From: Pectobacterium versatile
GTDB taxonomy: Bacteria > Pseudomonadota > Gammaproteobacteria > Enterobacterales > Enterobacteriaceae
DNA: 64,000 nt
Direction of reading: 5' to 3'
Assembly: GCF_020166435.1 (NCBI RefSeq)
Contig: NZ_JAINZP010000007.1
Span: forward strand, 124,001-188,000
In this document: one piece after another, positions 46,286 to 55,901 of the stretch
How positions within the stretch are numbered: position 1 is the stretch's first letter
How the letters are laid out: every line of letters begins with the position of its first letter
Program-made: the position numbers and the translations under genes
Notes under the pieces: generated by a model
Database searches by the model: none
The model's input: the letters and a program-made list of their open reading frames with translations, nothing else
What the model was told of the DNA's origin: nothing

Positions 46286-47815
46286 ATGAGTATAAAATTT
46301 AGGCTTATATCAGTTATGCTACTGATGGCGGTTTTATTATTAGTCGTTTCTATTATTGGTCTTTCGGGGATAAACAGTTCAAATCAATCTTTAAAAACGA
46401 TGTATAACGATCGGCTTATCGCATTGGGGTATCTTGATAATGTGACTCGCCAGACGAGTAGCGTGATGTTTGAAATTGCCAGTGCAGATATTGCCAACAT
46501 TGAGCGAACAAAAAAGGCACTAGAAAATATATCAAAAGCAAGAAAAGTGGCTGATGCACAATGGTTATTGTATAGCAAAACCTATTTAACGGGTGATGAG
46601 CAAACGCTGGAAAAAGAGTACGATGTATTGCGAAAAAACTATGATGAAAATGTGCTGGGTGCCGCCGTTAAATCGATTGAAAATAAAGATAAAAATACGC
46701 TTGAACGTATTATTAACGCCTCGTTAAAAGATGATTATATTCCTCTTCAAAAGTTGATGGATGATTTGATCCGGATTCAATCAGAGGTGGGTAATGAGCT
46801 TTATGTTTCCTCTCAGCATGATTTCACCAAAATATTGATAGCCGTAGTGGTTACATTTCTTGCCGGTGTCGTTGTTGTGATCCTGCTGGGATGGCGGTTA
46901 ATTATGTCGATTGCTGTTCCAGTACAGAACGCCGTTGGGTTAGCACGTAAAGTTGCAGAAGGCGATCTGACCCATCCTATTGAAGTAACTTCAAAAGATG
47001 AAATGGGGCAGCTTCAACAGGCGATGAAAGATATGGTGTCGAACCTGACTAATATTGTGGATCGCGTGCACAGTAATGTGGATGTGATTGCCACGGCATC
47101 GGGCCAGATCAGCAGCGGGAATATTGATTTGTCTTCGCGTACAGAGCAGCAGGCTAGCTCGCTCGAGGAGACGGCGGCGTCGATGGAGCAGATGACCTCT
47201 TCGGTTAAGCAAAATGCGATTAATGCCAAAAATGCCAATGGACTAGCAACTACGGCGTCTAAACGTGCAGTGGATGGCGGGAAAATGATGACGAACGTCA
47301 TTACCACCATGGAGGATATCGTGACATCTGCTGAAAAAATTACCAATATCATCAGCGTGATTGATGGTATCGCTTTCCAAACCAATATCCTGGCATTGAA
47401 CGCGGCGGTGGAAGCCGCGCGGGCAGGGGAACAGGGTCGTGGTTTTGCCGTGGTGGCTGGCGAAGTTCGCAGTCTGGCTCAACGCAGTGCCAGCGCTGCT
47501 AAAGAGATCAACGATCTGATCGGTAACTCCGTCAATCAGGTGACGAAAGGCCGTAGCTTCGTGCGGGAAGCGGGCGATACCATGCACGTTGTGGTTGAAG
47601 ATATTCAGCGTGTTGCATTACTGGTTGCTGAAATCTCAGAGGCAAGCAATGAGCAAAGTATTGGCATTGAGCAGATCAATACGGCGATCAACCAGATGGA
47701 AGTGGTAACACAGCAGAACGCGGCGCTGGTCAATGAGGCTGCTTCTGCCGCAGAATCATTATTTGAACGTACCGAAGAGCTGAGTAAAGCGGTGGCAGTG
47801 TTCCGTACTGCCTAA
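46286..47815 (+). CDS. methyl-accepting chemotaxis protein
   Basis: A 509-residue chemoreceptor. Transmembrane helix 1 is at 8-28, a periplasmic four-helix-bundle sensor spans about 30-185, helix 2 lies at 187-208, then a HAMP domain and a cytoplasmic signalling domain. The highly conserved tip is present ([20 protein letters not shown]). It ends in VFRTA and lacks the NWETF pentapeptide that tethers CheR, so it is a low-abundance-type receptor depending on others for adaptation. The ligand is not known. Start ATG 46286 (MSIKFRLI); an in-frame ATG 21 bases earlier is less likely. Confidence 0.93.
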   Translation: MSIKFRLISVMLLMAVLLLVVSIIGLSGINSSNQSLKTMYNDRLIALGYLDNVTRQTSSVMFEIASADIANIERTKKALENISKARKVADAQWLLYSKTYLTGDEQTLEKEYDVLRKNYDENVLGAAVKSIENKDKNTLERIINASLKDDYIPLQKLMDDLIRIQSEVGNELYVSSQHDFTKILIAVVVTFLAGVVVVILLGWRLIMSIAVPVQNAVGLARKVAEGDLTHPIEVTSKDEMGQLQQAMKDMVSNLTNIVDRVHSNVDVIATASGQISSGNIDLSSRTEQQASSLEETAASMEQMTSSVKQNAINAKNANGLATTASKRAVDGGKMMTNVITTMEDIVTSAEKITNIISVIDGIAFQTNILALNAAVEAARAGEQGRGFAVVAGEVRSLAQRSASAAKEINDLIGNSVNQVTKGRSFVREAGDTMHVVVEDIQRVALLVAEISEASNEQSIGIEQINTAINQMEVVTQQNAALVNEAASAAESLFERTEELSKAVAVFRTA

Positions 47816-47844
47816 CCATTCGTGCATAATCCTTCGTGGTAAAC

Positions 47845-47878
47845 CAGCCCATTGGACATTCATCCCATGGGCTGACTT
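47845..47878. terminator. hairpin between convergent genes
   Basis: CAGCCCAT and ATGGGCTG pair around 14 bases and are followed by ACTTTCT. It lies between the ends of the chemoreceptor gene and the NCS1 permease gene and can serve both. Confidence 0.6.
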
Positions 47879-47883
47879 TCTCG

Positions 47884-49173
47884 CTATGCAGGTTGGCGTA
47901 GCGGGTGAGGGATGCTTTTCATTGCCCAGTACAATATGCTGGCCACGATCAGCGAATTAAACGCCGGTACGCCCCACTCAAAGGCTAATCCGACGATGGC
48001 GCCGACAATGCTGGCAATAATAGCCGGCCAGCCAATCAGCGGCGTTTGTGCGTTGTCGGGTAATTGGCCTTCGGCACGGCTGGTTTCGAGCAACGTCTTG
48101 TGGGTGCGCAAAATATAATAATCAACCAGCATTACCCCGATAATCGGTGGGAACAGCACGCCTAATAGCGTCAGGAAATCAATAAAGCGGTCCAGAATAC
48201 CTGCTACCGAAAGCAGTGTGCCGATGAAGCCAATGACCAGCGTGATCGAGACATAGCGTAATTTCTTCCCCGTGACCCCTTCTATCGCATTGGCGATTCC
48301 CAAAGAGGAGGAATAAAGATTGATATCGTTCACCCTCAGTGTCGAAAATATCACGGCAATCAGCCCGATGCCGCCCGCTGCCTGAGACATGATCGTTACA
48401 ACGTCTGCGGTATTGAGCGCACGGGCAATAATGATGGCGAGACCATTCACCATAAATTCCCCGACGATAATCGACAGCATCGTCATCCAGAAAACGTGTT
48501 TTCCTTTTTGGGAATAGCGCGTCATATCGGGAGTAATTAAACTCGCGACGATACAACCGCCTACGACCATCGTCGCGCCAGCGCTAATGGAAATGGCTTC
48601 ACCGTTAGGTGCGGAGGCGATCAGTTCAGCAATATTGTGGCCGGAGAGCGTCATGATCGAGATATAGCCGACGACGATGACAAACATCGGCACGGCGATT
48701 TTGGCTGTAAAGCGTAACGCCCTGAAACCAAAGGCAACCAGCAACGTCAACGCAATGCCGGACAGGGTGGCAGACCAGCCAAAACCGAGCTTATCCGCCA
48801 TTGCAAAGTTAAGCGCTTTGGCGAATACGGCGTTCTGGACGCCGAACCAGCCGATGAGGCTAACGGCGATCACTAGCCCAATCAGGACGGAACCAATACG
48901 GCCAAAGCCGCACCAGCGTGCGAGCAGGCTGCCCGACATCCCTTCTTTCATGCCCGCATAGCCCAGCCCCACGGTCACCACGCCAAAAATGGCGCTGCCA
49001 ATAAAGATGGCGAGAAATGCCTGGCCCAGCGTCATGGAATGGCCGAGCACCGCACCTAACATAAACTGGTCTAGCGCGGTTAACATGCCGATGTGCACTA
49101 ATGCCACATTTAAAAAAGGCAGCCGGACACTCAGCGGAACGCGGCTGACGGGGTAGTCATCTATTTTTTCCAT
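47884..49173 (-). CDS. NCS1-family permease (cytosine permease-like)
   Basis: A 429-residue membrane protein with 12 predicted helices of the nucleobase:cation symporter-1 family, CodB branch. Typical features are SLIGWFGVQNAVFAKAL, SLITPDMTRYSQKGKHVFW and LGVLFPPIIGVMLVDYYIL. The ligand could be cytosine, another nucleobase or a hydantoin/vitamin; no deaminase gene is beside it. A LuxR-type regulator gene lies 14 bases upstream on the same strand and is probably cotranscribed. Confidence 0.88.
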   Translation of the reverse strand: MEKIDDYPVSRVPLSVRLPFLNVALVHIGMLTALDQFMLGAVLGHSMTLGQAFLAIFIGSAIFGVVTVGLGYAGMKEGMSGSLLARWCGFGRIGSVLIGLVIAVSLIGWFGVQNAVFAKALNFAMADKLGFGWSATLSGIALTLLVAFGFRALRFTAKIAVPMFVIVVGYISIMTLSGHNIAELIASAPNGEAISISAGATMVVGGCIVASLITPDMTRYSQKGKHVFWMTMLSIIVGEFMVNGLAIIIARALNTADVVTIMSQAAGGIGLIAVIFSTLRVNDINLYSSSLGIANAIEGVTGKKLRYVSITLVIGFIGTLLSVAGILDRFIDFLTLLGVLFPPIIGVMLVDYYILRTHKTLLETSRAEGQLPDNAQTPLIGWPAIIASIVGAIVGLAFEWGVPAFNSLIVASILYWAMKSIPHPLRQPA

Positions 49174-49187
49174 GTAGATAGGTTCTC

Positions 49188-49877
49188 TTATATAAATTGA
49201 ATGCCTTTCTCGATGAGAGAGTTAGGAATATAACCATCGATTCCAAGATGGCGACAAAATTCCTCAAATTGAGGTAAAGAATGCGCCTCTGCTTTTTGAT
49301 ACATATTATATATTCTGTTCTCGATTGTTTTTGGTGATACGTTCATTTTTCTGGCTATTTCTTTATTTGATAAGCGCTGTAGTATCAAGAAGATAATATC
49401 CAGTTCTGATTGGGTGAAAATACTGGTTGTTAATTCGGTTTTTAACGTGGTCGGCTTCTTTTGGTCTATATAGATGAGCGGAGACCGCGTATCCAGAGGC
49501 CTTGCATTCCACATCGTACCAATGCAAAGCTTATTTTCATCAAAGATGGGGATCTTTTCACTGACGAAGGGCGTCAGTATTTTCTTTCCATACCAATAGT
49601 GTGTTTCGATAACAGTGACTCTATTTTCACTATTTTCTGTTAATCTATCGTGTTCTTTTAAATCGTCAGAAAGTTCCGCCCAACTGGCAGGAAATTCATC
49701 ATCTAGTCGTCCTTCAATATCAAAACGCATTGGCGTATTGGTATAAAGGTAAGCGGCTTTATTCATGTAAACATGGCGTGATGATAAATCTTTAATACCC
49801 CATGGTTCATTTAAACATTCCATCATAATAATCAAATTACGAATATAATCAGTCATGTTTGCTTGTGATGATGGCAT
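49188..49877 (-). CDS. LuxR-type helix-turn-helix regulator with PAS-like sensor
   Basis: A 229-residue regulator. Residues 15-135 look like a PAS-type sensor (LNEPWGIKDLSSRHVYMNKAA, VSEKIPIFDENKLCIG). The C-terminal LuxR-type DNA-binding domain is at about 150-210 (FTQSELDIIFLILQRLSNKE, ARKMNVSPKTIENRIYN). It is not an acyl-homoserine lactone receptor, since the N-terminal domain differs. ATG 49877 follows AAGGAGGG. It precedes the permease gene, which it probably controls. Confidence 0.85.
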   Translation of the reverse strand: MPSSQANMTDYIRNLIIMMECLNEPWGIKDLSSRHVYMNKAAYLYTNTPMRFDIEGRLDDEFPASWAELSDDLKEHDRLTENSENRVTVIETHYWYGKKILTPFVSEKIPIFDENKLCIGTMWNARPLDTRSPLIYIDQKKPTTLKTELTTSIFTQSELDIIFLILQRLSNKEIARKMNVSPKTIENRIYNMYQKAEAHSLPQFEEFCRHLGIDGYIPNSLIEKGIQFI

Positions 49878-49906
49878 CCTGCCCTCCTTAATAGGCTGGA
49901 ATTAAT

Positions 49907-50320
49907 TCAGCGGATCAATTTAGCTAAGTAATGTCGAGTATGCTTGTGCGCATATCCCGGTAGGTTCCCATATTCTTTGTAGCCCAATTTTTCGTAAAAT
50001 CCCTTCGCCTGAAATCCGAATGTATCCACATAAGCCAGATGGCAACCACGCTTTAATGCTTCTTTTTCAGCAACCTGCATGAGTTGGCGGCCAAGTCCAC
50101 TTTTACGATATTTCTCGCTGACCCAAAGATATTGAACTTCTAATGCACCCCACCAGGTTCTGGAGATTAACCCTGCGATAATATTGTTTTCATCGTCTTT
50201 GAAATTTAAAAAGAGAGGGGAAATATCAACAGCTTCGTACTGTTCATTGTGTTTCCAAAGGCTTGCTATTACAAATTCTTCTTCATCCGAATCTGGTGTG
50301 TTAGTAATATGTAGATTCAT
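49907..50320 (-). CDS. GNAT-family N-acetyltransferase
   Basis: A 137-residue GNAT acetyltransferase. The acetyl-CoA-binding motif is YRKSGLGRQLMQVAEKEAL near residues 71-89; LAYVDTFGFQAKGFYEKLGY is the typical motif B region. The substrate is unknown. It stands 30 bases upstream of the LuxR-type gene in the same direction and could be in the same transcript. Confidence 0.88.
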   Translation of the reverse strand: MNLHITNTPDSDEEEFVIASLWKHNEQYEAVDISPLFLNFKDDENNIIAGLISRTWWGALEVQYLWVSEKYRKSGLGRQLMQVAEKEALKRGCHLAYVDTFGFQAKGFYEKLGYKEYGNLPGYAHKHTRHYLAKLIR

Positions 50321-50695
50321 TACAATAAAACCTCATTATTAGCACGCTAAATTATACTTCCAATGTGAATGCTTCTTTATCATATCAAATATATTTAGGC
50401 AAGAGTGAATTTCACTCGTTCTTAGGTGGCTATATTACTCTATGATAAACAGCATAATCTGATAAGCATTGATTGTATTTTGATGATAATCAGAAAGTAA
50501 GCACGTATTTGCCTCACCAGGGAAAATACCAGATCATTTATAATGAAAATGTATGTTTTGTCGAAAAATGTGTTTTTTATGAGGGGGTAATTACTTGCTG
50601 ATCTTCTTGAAAACCGATGCTGGCTAAACACAATATGCTGACTAAAAACAAGGTGGAGGCCATGATAAATCCGACCTCCTTTATCCTGCATATCT
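50321..50695. other. intergenic region between GNAT and oxidoreductase genes
   Basis: About 375 AT-rich bases. An 83-codon minus frame (50440-50691) starts without a ribosome site and has no protein features. I see nothing else in it. Confidence 0.45.
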
Positions 50696-51724
50696 TTAAC
50701 TTATTTCTGCCTCAATTTCCGCCAGAGAAACAATGCGACGTTCTGCCGCGGCACGCGTTGCGGCTTCTGCCATCATTTGAGCGCGCAGTCCATCATAAAC
50801 GCCGGGGACGGAAATGGCTTCTGGCGTACCAGCATTGCGCACAAATACCGTAAAAGCCTGAATCGCGGCCGCATAGCTCGGTGCCATGCGGATCATGGGA
50901 TCTTTCGGCAGCCCTTCCGTCAGGACTTTGTCATCAAAAATACGCATGACGCTGCCCTCGGTAATGCGTGATGATTCAGCCAGCCCGCCTGTACCAAACA
51001 CTTCAATGCGATCGTCATAGCCATATACGGCGCGACGGGCGTTATCGATTTGGCAAAGCGCCCCGCTGGCGGTGCGCAGTGTCACCATCGCGGTATCGAC
51101 GTCGTTAGCTTCAAGAAACAGCGGGTCGGCAATCACCGAACCGAAGGCCGCGATATCCGTAACTTCTTCACCAGTTAACCAGCGCACCAGATCAAAAAAG
51201 TGGATCATCTTGTCATAAAACAGGCCGCCGGAAACGCGCAGATATTCCAGAGAGGGAATGCCGTTAGGGCCGCGTGACGTGATTTGCACAGTCTGTACTC
51301 GACCCAGACGCCCCTGTGTAATGTCCGTTTGTATTGCGGCATGGTTACGATCGAAACGGCGATTAAAGCCAACCATCACCTGCTGCTGCTGTTCACCTAA
51401 TTCAATCAGCGTGCTGTGGGCTTCTGCCAGCGTTGAGGCCAGCGGCTTTTCGCAATACACCTTTTTTCCTGCTCGCACGGCCGCCAGCATTAGCGGGCAA
51501 TGTGTCTCTGTTGATGACGCGATGATGACGGCATCAATGTCATGAGCCGCGATGATGGCTTCTGCGTCAGGGAATACACGGGCACCGTGCTCAGCGGCAA
51601 TGGCTTCTGCCCGTGCCGCTACGGGGTCGGTAACAGCAACCAGCCGTGCGAACGGGTGGTTTTTCAGGTGTTGAGCGTGTACCGAGGCAATGCGCCCGGC
51701 ACCAATAAGTCCGATAGAAATCAA
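50696..51724 (-). CDS. Gfo/Idh/MocA oxidoreductase (inositol 2-dehydrogenase-like)
   Basis: A 342-residue NAD-dependent dehydrogenase. The Rossmann loop GLIGAGRIASVHAQHL is at the N-terminus, the family signature YCEKPLA lies near residue 95, and the GLFYDKMIHFFDLVRWL segment carries the catalytic Asp/His typical of inositol 2-dehydrogenase (IolG). Its true substrate here is open, since no other iol gene is in the window. It is the most distal gene of the leftward run that begins with the amino-acid-binding protein and may be part of that operon. Confidence 0.87.
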   Translation of the reverse strand: MISIGLIGAGRIASVHAQHLKNHPFARLVAVTDPVAARAEAIAAEHGARVFPDAEAIIAAHDIDAVIIASSTETHCPLMLAAVRAGKKVYCEKPLASTLAEAHSTLIELGEQQQQVMVGFNRRFDRNHAAIQTDITQGRLGRVQTVQITSRGPNGIPSLEYLRVSGGLFYDKMIHFFDLVRWLTGEEVTDIAAFGSVIADPLFLEANDVDTAMVTLRTASGALCQIDNARRAVYGYDDRIEVFGTGGLAESSRITEGSVMRIFDDKVLTEGLPKDPMIRMAPSYAAAIQAFTVFVRNAGTPEAISVPGVYDGLRAQMMAEAATRAAAERRIVSLAEIEAEIS

Positions 51725-51771
51725 AACGGTTCTCCAGTAATTATTCGGTAATCATGAGCTATTGCAGGCCA

Positions 51772-52641
51772 TTAGCCGACGGTCATGGGGAGATCGTCCG
51801 CGTCTGCCCATTCGGACAGCGAGGCATCGTAAAGGGCGACATTAGGATGGCCGAGTAACATCAGGACAAAAACGTCGGCACTGGCAGCCACGCCGTGTCC
51901 GCAATAGGCAATGACTTTTTTATTATCGAGATCGAGCGCGGCAGCGGCCTCACGCAGCCGATCCAGCGGAAGATAGGTTCCACTGTCGGCATCGAACAGG
52001 CTGGCGGCAGGCAAATTATGGCTACCAGTGATGCGTCCGGCACGACCGTAATTGTTCCCCTCTGCGCCGGAGAACTGCGCGGGCTGGCGTGCGCTAAGGA
52101 TGCAAATGTGTTGGTTACCGATGGCGGCCAGCACTTCAGTTTTCTCGGCAATCAGGTGCGGGCGCAGCGAAGCGATGAACTGGCCTGCTGGACGATGGCG
52201 ACCTTTGCCACTTTCCAGCGGCAGGTGTTCGCGCCGCCACTTTTGCAATCCGCCATCCAGCACAGCGACGTTATCAAAGCCAAAAACGCGTAACAGCCAC
52301 CAGACGCGAGTCGCCCACCACGGATCGGCGCTGGAATAAACCACAACGCGAGTGTCGGGACGAACGCCAAAGCGTGTCATGGCAGCAGCGAAGTTCTCTG
52401 GCGTAGGGAGCATGTATTTATAGCGGTGGGTGTTATCAGACAGGTCGGCTTGTACATCAATAAACTGCGCGCCGGGGATATGGCCAGCGTGAAAATCAGC
52501 CCGTGCCGGTTCTGCGCGGTATAGCGTTTTTTCATCAGGAACTAAACGGGTGGTACAGTCAAAAATCAATATATCGGGGTCGGTCAGGTGGGCGGCGAGC
52601 CATTCGGTACTCACCAGCCCGTCAGCATGTGACGTCTTCAT
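51772..52641 (-). CDS. rhodanese-type sulfurtransferase (mercaptopyruvate sulfurtransferase-like)
   Basis: A 289-residue sulfurtransferase with two rhodanese domains. The first is inactive (GHIPGAQFIDVQADLSD near 50-70), the second carries the catalytic Cys in YCGHGVAAS near residue 242, close to the CGSGVTA loop of 3-mercaptopyruvate sulfurtransferases. It would transfer sulfur from mercaptopyruvate or thiosulfate to a thiol or cyanide. ATG 52641 (MKTSHADG) is chosen; the open frame continues into the ABC gene. It follows the ATPase gene by 19 bases, so sulfur handling is linked to the transporter. Confidence 0.87.
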   Translation of the reverse strand: MKTSHADGLVSTEWLAAHLTDPDILIFDCTTRLVPDEKTLYRAEPARADFHAGHIPGAQFIDVQADLSDNTHRYKYMLPTPENFAAAMTRFGVRPDTRVVVYSSADPWWATRVWWLLRVFGFDNVAVLDGGLQKWRREHLPLESGKGRHRPAGQFIASLRPHLIAEKTEVLAAIGNQHICILSARQPAQFSGAEGNNYGRAGRITGSHNLPAASLFDADSGTYLPLDRLREAAAALDLDNKKVIAYCGHGVAASADVFVLMLLGHPNVALYDASLSEWADADDLPMTVG

Positions 52642-52660
52642 TGTGTTTTGTCCGTTACTC

Positions 52661-53410
52661 TCACAGCACCTTGTCCAGAAAGGCTTGTGTCCGAGGGTCC
52701 TGTGGATGATCAAAGAATGCCTGCGGTGTGTTGCTTTCGACGATTTTTCCTTTGTCGGTAAAGTAAATACGGTCGGCAACCTCGCGGGCAAAGCGCATTT
52801 CGTGGGTGACCAAAATGCAAGTCATGCCATCACGCGCCACATCCTGAATGGTGGTCAGCACTTCTTTGACCATTTCAGGGTCTAGCGCTGCTGTTACTTC
52901 ATCAAACATCATCACTTCCGGGTTCATACATAGCGCCCGCGCAATGGCGACGCGCTGCTGTTGCCCGCCGGACAGTTCGCCCGGATAGGCGCTGGCCTTG
53001 GCTTCCAGATGCACTTTTGCCAACAGCTCACGGGCGCGCGCTTCCACGTCTCGCGCTGGCTGTTTCAACACCTGCATAGGGGCCATCATGATGTTTTCCA
53101 GGACGGTACGATGCGGGAAGAGGTTGTAGCTCTGGAAAACCATTCCTACCTTACGTCGCAGTGCCAGCGCATCCAGCTTGGGATCGTTCACCTCAATGCC
53201 ACCGACGGTGATCGAGCCTGCATTGATGGGAGCCAGCGCATTGATGCAGCGCAGCAGCGTGGATTTGCCGGAGCCGGAAGGGCCGATGATGCAAACAATT
53301 TCCGAACGGGCGACGGACAAGGAAATACCGCTCAGCACGTTTGTTTTGCCAAAGGATTTATGAACATCAGTCAGGATTACCTGTGCAGGTGGCGTGTGCG
53401 TATCAGTCAT
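52661..53410 (-). CDS. polar amino acid ABC transporter ATPase
   Basis: A 249-residue ATPase of the GlnQ/HisP type. Walker A GPSGSGKS near residue 45, Q-loop FQSYNLF, signature LSGGQQQR, Walker B VMMFDEVTAAL and the H-loop VTHEMRFA are all intact. ATG 53410 overlaps the permease stop by one base (TGATG). It powers the importer formed with the two permeases and the binding protein upstream. Confidence 0.95.
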   Translation of the reverse strand: MTDTHTPPAQVILTDVHKSFGKTNVLSGISLSVARSEIVCIIGPSGSGKSTLLRCINALAPINAGSITVGGIEVNDPKLDALALRRKVGMVFQSYNLFPHRTVLENIMMAPMQVLKQPARDVEARARELLAKVHLEAKASAYPGELSGGQQQRVAIARALCMNPEVMMFDEVTAALDPEMVKEVLTTIQDVARDGMTCILVTHEMRFAREVADRIYFTDKGKIVESNTPQAFFDHPQDPRTQAFLDKVL

Positions 53411-54123
53411 CAGCGGGTTCCAAATTGCCACGTCCGTTCTAAACGGCGTGAAAATAGCGAGATCGGAAAAACAAAGGCAAAAAAGAGGATCAGCGTAATG
53501 CCATAGGCTGGCAGAATCAGGCCGGGGCGTGTTTCCGTGGTTAGAATCGTTTGGGTGATTGTCATGACTTCCTGCACGCCGACCACATTGGCCAACGATG
53601 TTGCCATGACCACTGAACAATAGAGGTTCATGGTAGGCGGTACCATCTGGCGTATCGCCTGCGGTAAAATGATCGTGAGCGTGGTGCGAACGCTACCAAA
53701 GGCGAGGGCGGCAGCGGCTTCCCACTGTGTCGTGGGGATGGATTTCAGCCCGCCGCGCACAATCTCCGAGGTATAGCCACTGACGGGGATAGCCAGTGCC
53801 ACAACGGCTTTCACCCAGTCGGGAAAGCTGAACCACGTACCTGCAATCTTGATCTCAAACGGCAGCAGGAACATCACGTAAAACATGATGACTAGCCAAG
53901 GGCTGTTGCGAAAGAATAAGGTCAGAATGCGAGCAGGCAGCCGGATAATCGCAACATTGGCCATCTGGGCGGCGCCCAGCAGCGTACCGGCCAGCATGCC
54001 AATCGCCATACTCAGAATCGAAATGAGTAAATTGAGCCCGAACCCTTTTAGAATCAGCGGTAGCCAGGGAAGTAATACCGCGGAAGCGCTACCTGCGGGG
54101 AAAATTGCGTCTATGATCGTCAT
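53410..54123 (-). CDS. polar amino acid ABC transporter permease 1
   Basis: A 237-residue His/Glu/Gln-type permease with about five transmembrane helices and the EAA loop (QWEAAAALAFGSVRTTLTII LPQ, read in two parts, near 140-165). ATG 54123 overlaps the stop of the second permease gene by four bases (ATGA). It forms the membrane channel with its partner. Confidence 0.92.
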   Translation of the reverse strand: MTIIDAIFPAGSASAVLLPWLPLILKGFGLNLLISILSMAIGMLAGTLLGAAQMANVAIIRLPARILTLFFRNSPWLVIMFYVMFLLPFEIKIAGTWFSFPDWVKAVVALAIPVSGYTSEIVRGGLKSIPTTQWEAAAALAFGSVRTTLTIILPQAIRQMVPPTMNLYCSVVMATSLANVVGVQEVMTITQTILTTETRPGLILPAYGITLILFFAFVFPISLFSRRLERTWQFGTR

Positions 54124-54869
54124 CGTCCTAGCCCCGGTACTTTTAGCCAACGCTCCAGCAGTTTCACCAGCAGGGTGAATATGCCCATTAATCCCAAATA
54201 GCTGAGCAGCACCACGTTCATCATTTCGAGCACATTAAAGTGTTCCGTCCAGATTTCATGCGCCACATACAGGGCTTCAGGCACCGCGATGGCATAGGCA
54301 AGCGCGGTGCTTTTGACTATCTGAGCCATGTTATTACCCAGCGCCGGCAGGCTGGTGCGAAAGGCCAGCGGCAAAATGATATGAACCATGGCGCGGGTGC
54401 GGTTGTAACCGAGGGATTCTGCCGCTTCGACGGTCGTTCTCGGCACGGCTTCAATACCTGCCCGCAGGATCTCTGCGACAAAGGCGCCGTATTGCAATGA
54501 CAGGGCGATAACTACGAATTGAAACGGCGAGACCAGCGGCAGTTCGCCGTTTTGTCCGTAGGTGGAAAGATGGAAGTAGGAGCCGATACCAAAGAATAAA
54601 AAGTAGAGCTGGGCGAGCCCCGGTGTATTCCTAAATAGTTCGACATAGGCAGTGACCAGCCAGCGCAAAGGCTGCAGGCTGGACTGTCTGGCAAACACGC
54701 ACAGAAAGCCAATGAGCATTGAGCCGAGGAGCGACCAGACTGCCAGCTCAACGGCAAGGGTAAGCCCCGTAAAGTATTTACGGGCTTCCCATGCGTTGTA
54801 AAACACCGAAAAGTTCCAGCCCGTTTGCTCGTAGAGTGCTTTAAACCCATCGGCGATAAATAACATCAT
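54120..54869 (-). CDS. polar amino acid ABC transporter permease 2
   Basis: A 249-residue permease of the same family, with the FRNTPGLAQLYFLFFG motif near residue 80 and the EAA loop VEAAESLGYNRTRAMVHIIL near 145. It starts two bases after the stop of the binding-protein gene. Two different permeases indicate a heterodimeric channel. Confidence 0.92.
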   Translation of the reverse strand: MMLFIADGFKALYEQTGWNFSVFYNAWEARKYFTGLTLAVELAVWSLLGSMLIGFLCVFARQSSLQPLRWLVTAYVELFRNTPGLAQLYFLFFGIGSYFHLSTYGQNGELPLVSPFQFVVIALSLQYGAFVAEILRAGIEAVPRTTVEAAESLGYNRTRAMVHIILPLAFRTSLPALGNNMAQIVKSTALAYAIAVPEALYVAHEIWTEHFNVLEMMNVVLLSYLGLMGIFTLLVKLLERWLKVPGLGR

Positions 54870-54871
54870 TG

Positions 54872-55723
54872 TTACAGCTTAATGGCTTCTTCGTGGGCTT
54901 TTACGGCAAACGGTGCCGGTTTCAGTCCCCATTTTTTGGCCAATTCAATGATGGTGCCTTGCTTGTTCCAGTCTTTGATCACATCGGAAATGAAGTGGGT
55001 AAACTGCGGCTCGTTAAAGCGAACGGCCAGACCCCACGGGCCTTCGGTAAACGGCGTCAGGTTCTGGATGATGTAATCTTTCCAGATGCCTTCTTTGTCG
55101 TTAAGAAAACGAGCCTGAAGATAACTGTCATCGGATACCAGCGCGGCACAGCGACCGTCACGTAAGGACTGATCGACTTCCTGCTGAGTCTGGAAAGCAA
55201 CGATGTTCGCGCCAAACTTCTGTTCTAACGGGACGTTCCAGCTCGATCCCTGATTGCTACAAATCGCTTTGCCTTTCACCTCTTCCCAGTTCGAGAAAGT
55301 CACGCCTTTTTTCGTCAGCAGCGCTGGGCCTGCGGCGTAATAGTAAGGTTCGACAAACTGAACCAGTTTCTTACGCTCTTCGCTAACCGTCAGTGAGGTA
55401 AACAGGATGTCGCATTTGCCCTGTTGCAAGAATTGCACGCGGTTTGCGGGCAGAACAGGCACCAGATCGACTTTGACCGTTTTACCCAGTTGCGTGGACA
55501 GGCGTTGAGTAAAGTCGTTCAGCAGATCGATGTGCAGGCCTTTGGTTTCCCCCGATGACTCGAGAAAGGCCAGTGGCGGGTTGTTGACGTTAGTACAGAC
55601 TGAAATTACACCGCGATCGGCGATTTTTTCCAGTACGTCAGCGTGGGCAATCGTGGGAATGAATGATGCGGTAAGCGCAACACCACTCAAGGTCATCAGA
55701 GAACTCAGCGTTGTTTTTGACAT
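54872..55723 (-). CDS. periplasmic amino acid-binding protein
   Basis: A 283-residue extracytoplasmic binding protein of family 3. Signal peptide cut after AHA (residue 28), then RGVISVCTNVNNPPLAFLE, the ILFTSLTVSEERKKLVQFVEPYY signature (about 105-128) and LRDGRCAALVSDDSYL. It sets the specificity of the importer; cystine-like or other amino acids are possible, but I cannot tell from sequence. First gene of the leftward operon; divergent from an IclR regulator 178 bases away. Confidence 0.92.
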   Translation of the reverse strand: MSKTTLSSLMTLSGVALTASFIPTIAHADVLEKIADRGVISVCTNVNNPPLAFLESSGETKGLHIDLLNDFTQRLSTQLGKTVKVDLVPVLPANRVQFLQQGKCDILFTSLTVSEERKKLVQFVEPYYYAAGPALLTKKGVTFSNWEEVKGKAICSNQGSSWNVPLEQKFGANIVAFQTQQEVDQSLRDGRCAALVSDDSYLQARFLNDKEGIWKDYIIQNLTPFTEGPWGLAVRFNEPQFTHFISDVIKDWNKQGTIIELAKKWGLKPAPFAVKAHEEAIKL

Positions 55724-55844
55724 ATGATCAATTTACCTTAGTTAAGATAAGAGCCTCTGATATATTTTGCTAACGAGGCAGCCCACAGATAGAGGGGAAT
55801 GTAGGGGGAACTGCCATTTTGTGTCAATAAAATCAACATTCGAT

Positions 55845-55865
55845 TAAGTTGTATATATATCAACT
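55845..55865. promoter_or_regulatory. palindromic operator candidate between ABC operon and iclR-type gene
   Basis: The bases AAGTTGTATA and TATATCAACTT at 55845-55865 form an almost perfect inverted repeat in the 178-base divergent intergenic region. It lies 37 bases before the iclR-type start and 122 bases before the binding-protein start. IclR proteins bind such palindromes, so it is the best candidate for the site of the divergent regulator. Confidence 0.5.
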
Positions 55866-55901
55866 TTTTGTATATGCCCGTTAAATGGAGAGAATGGAAA
55901 C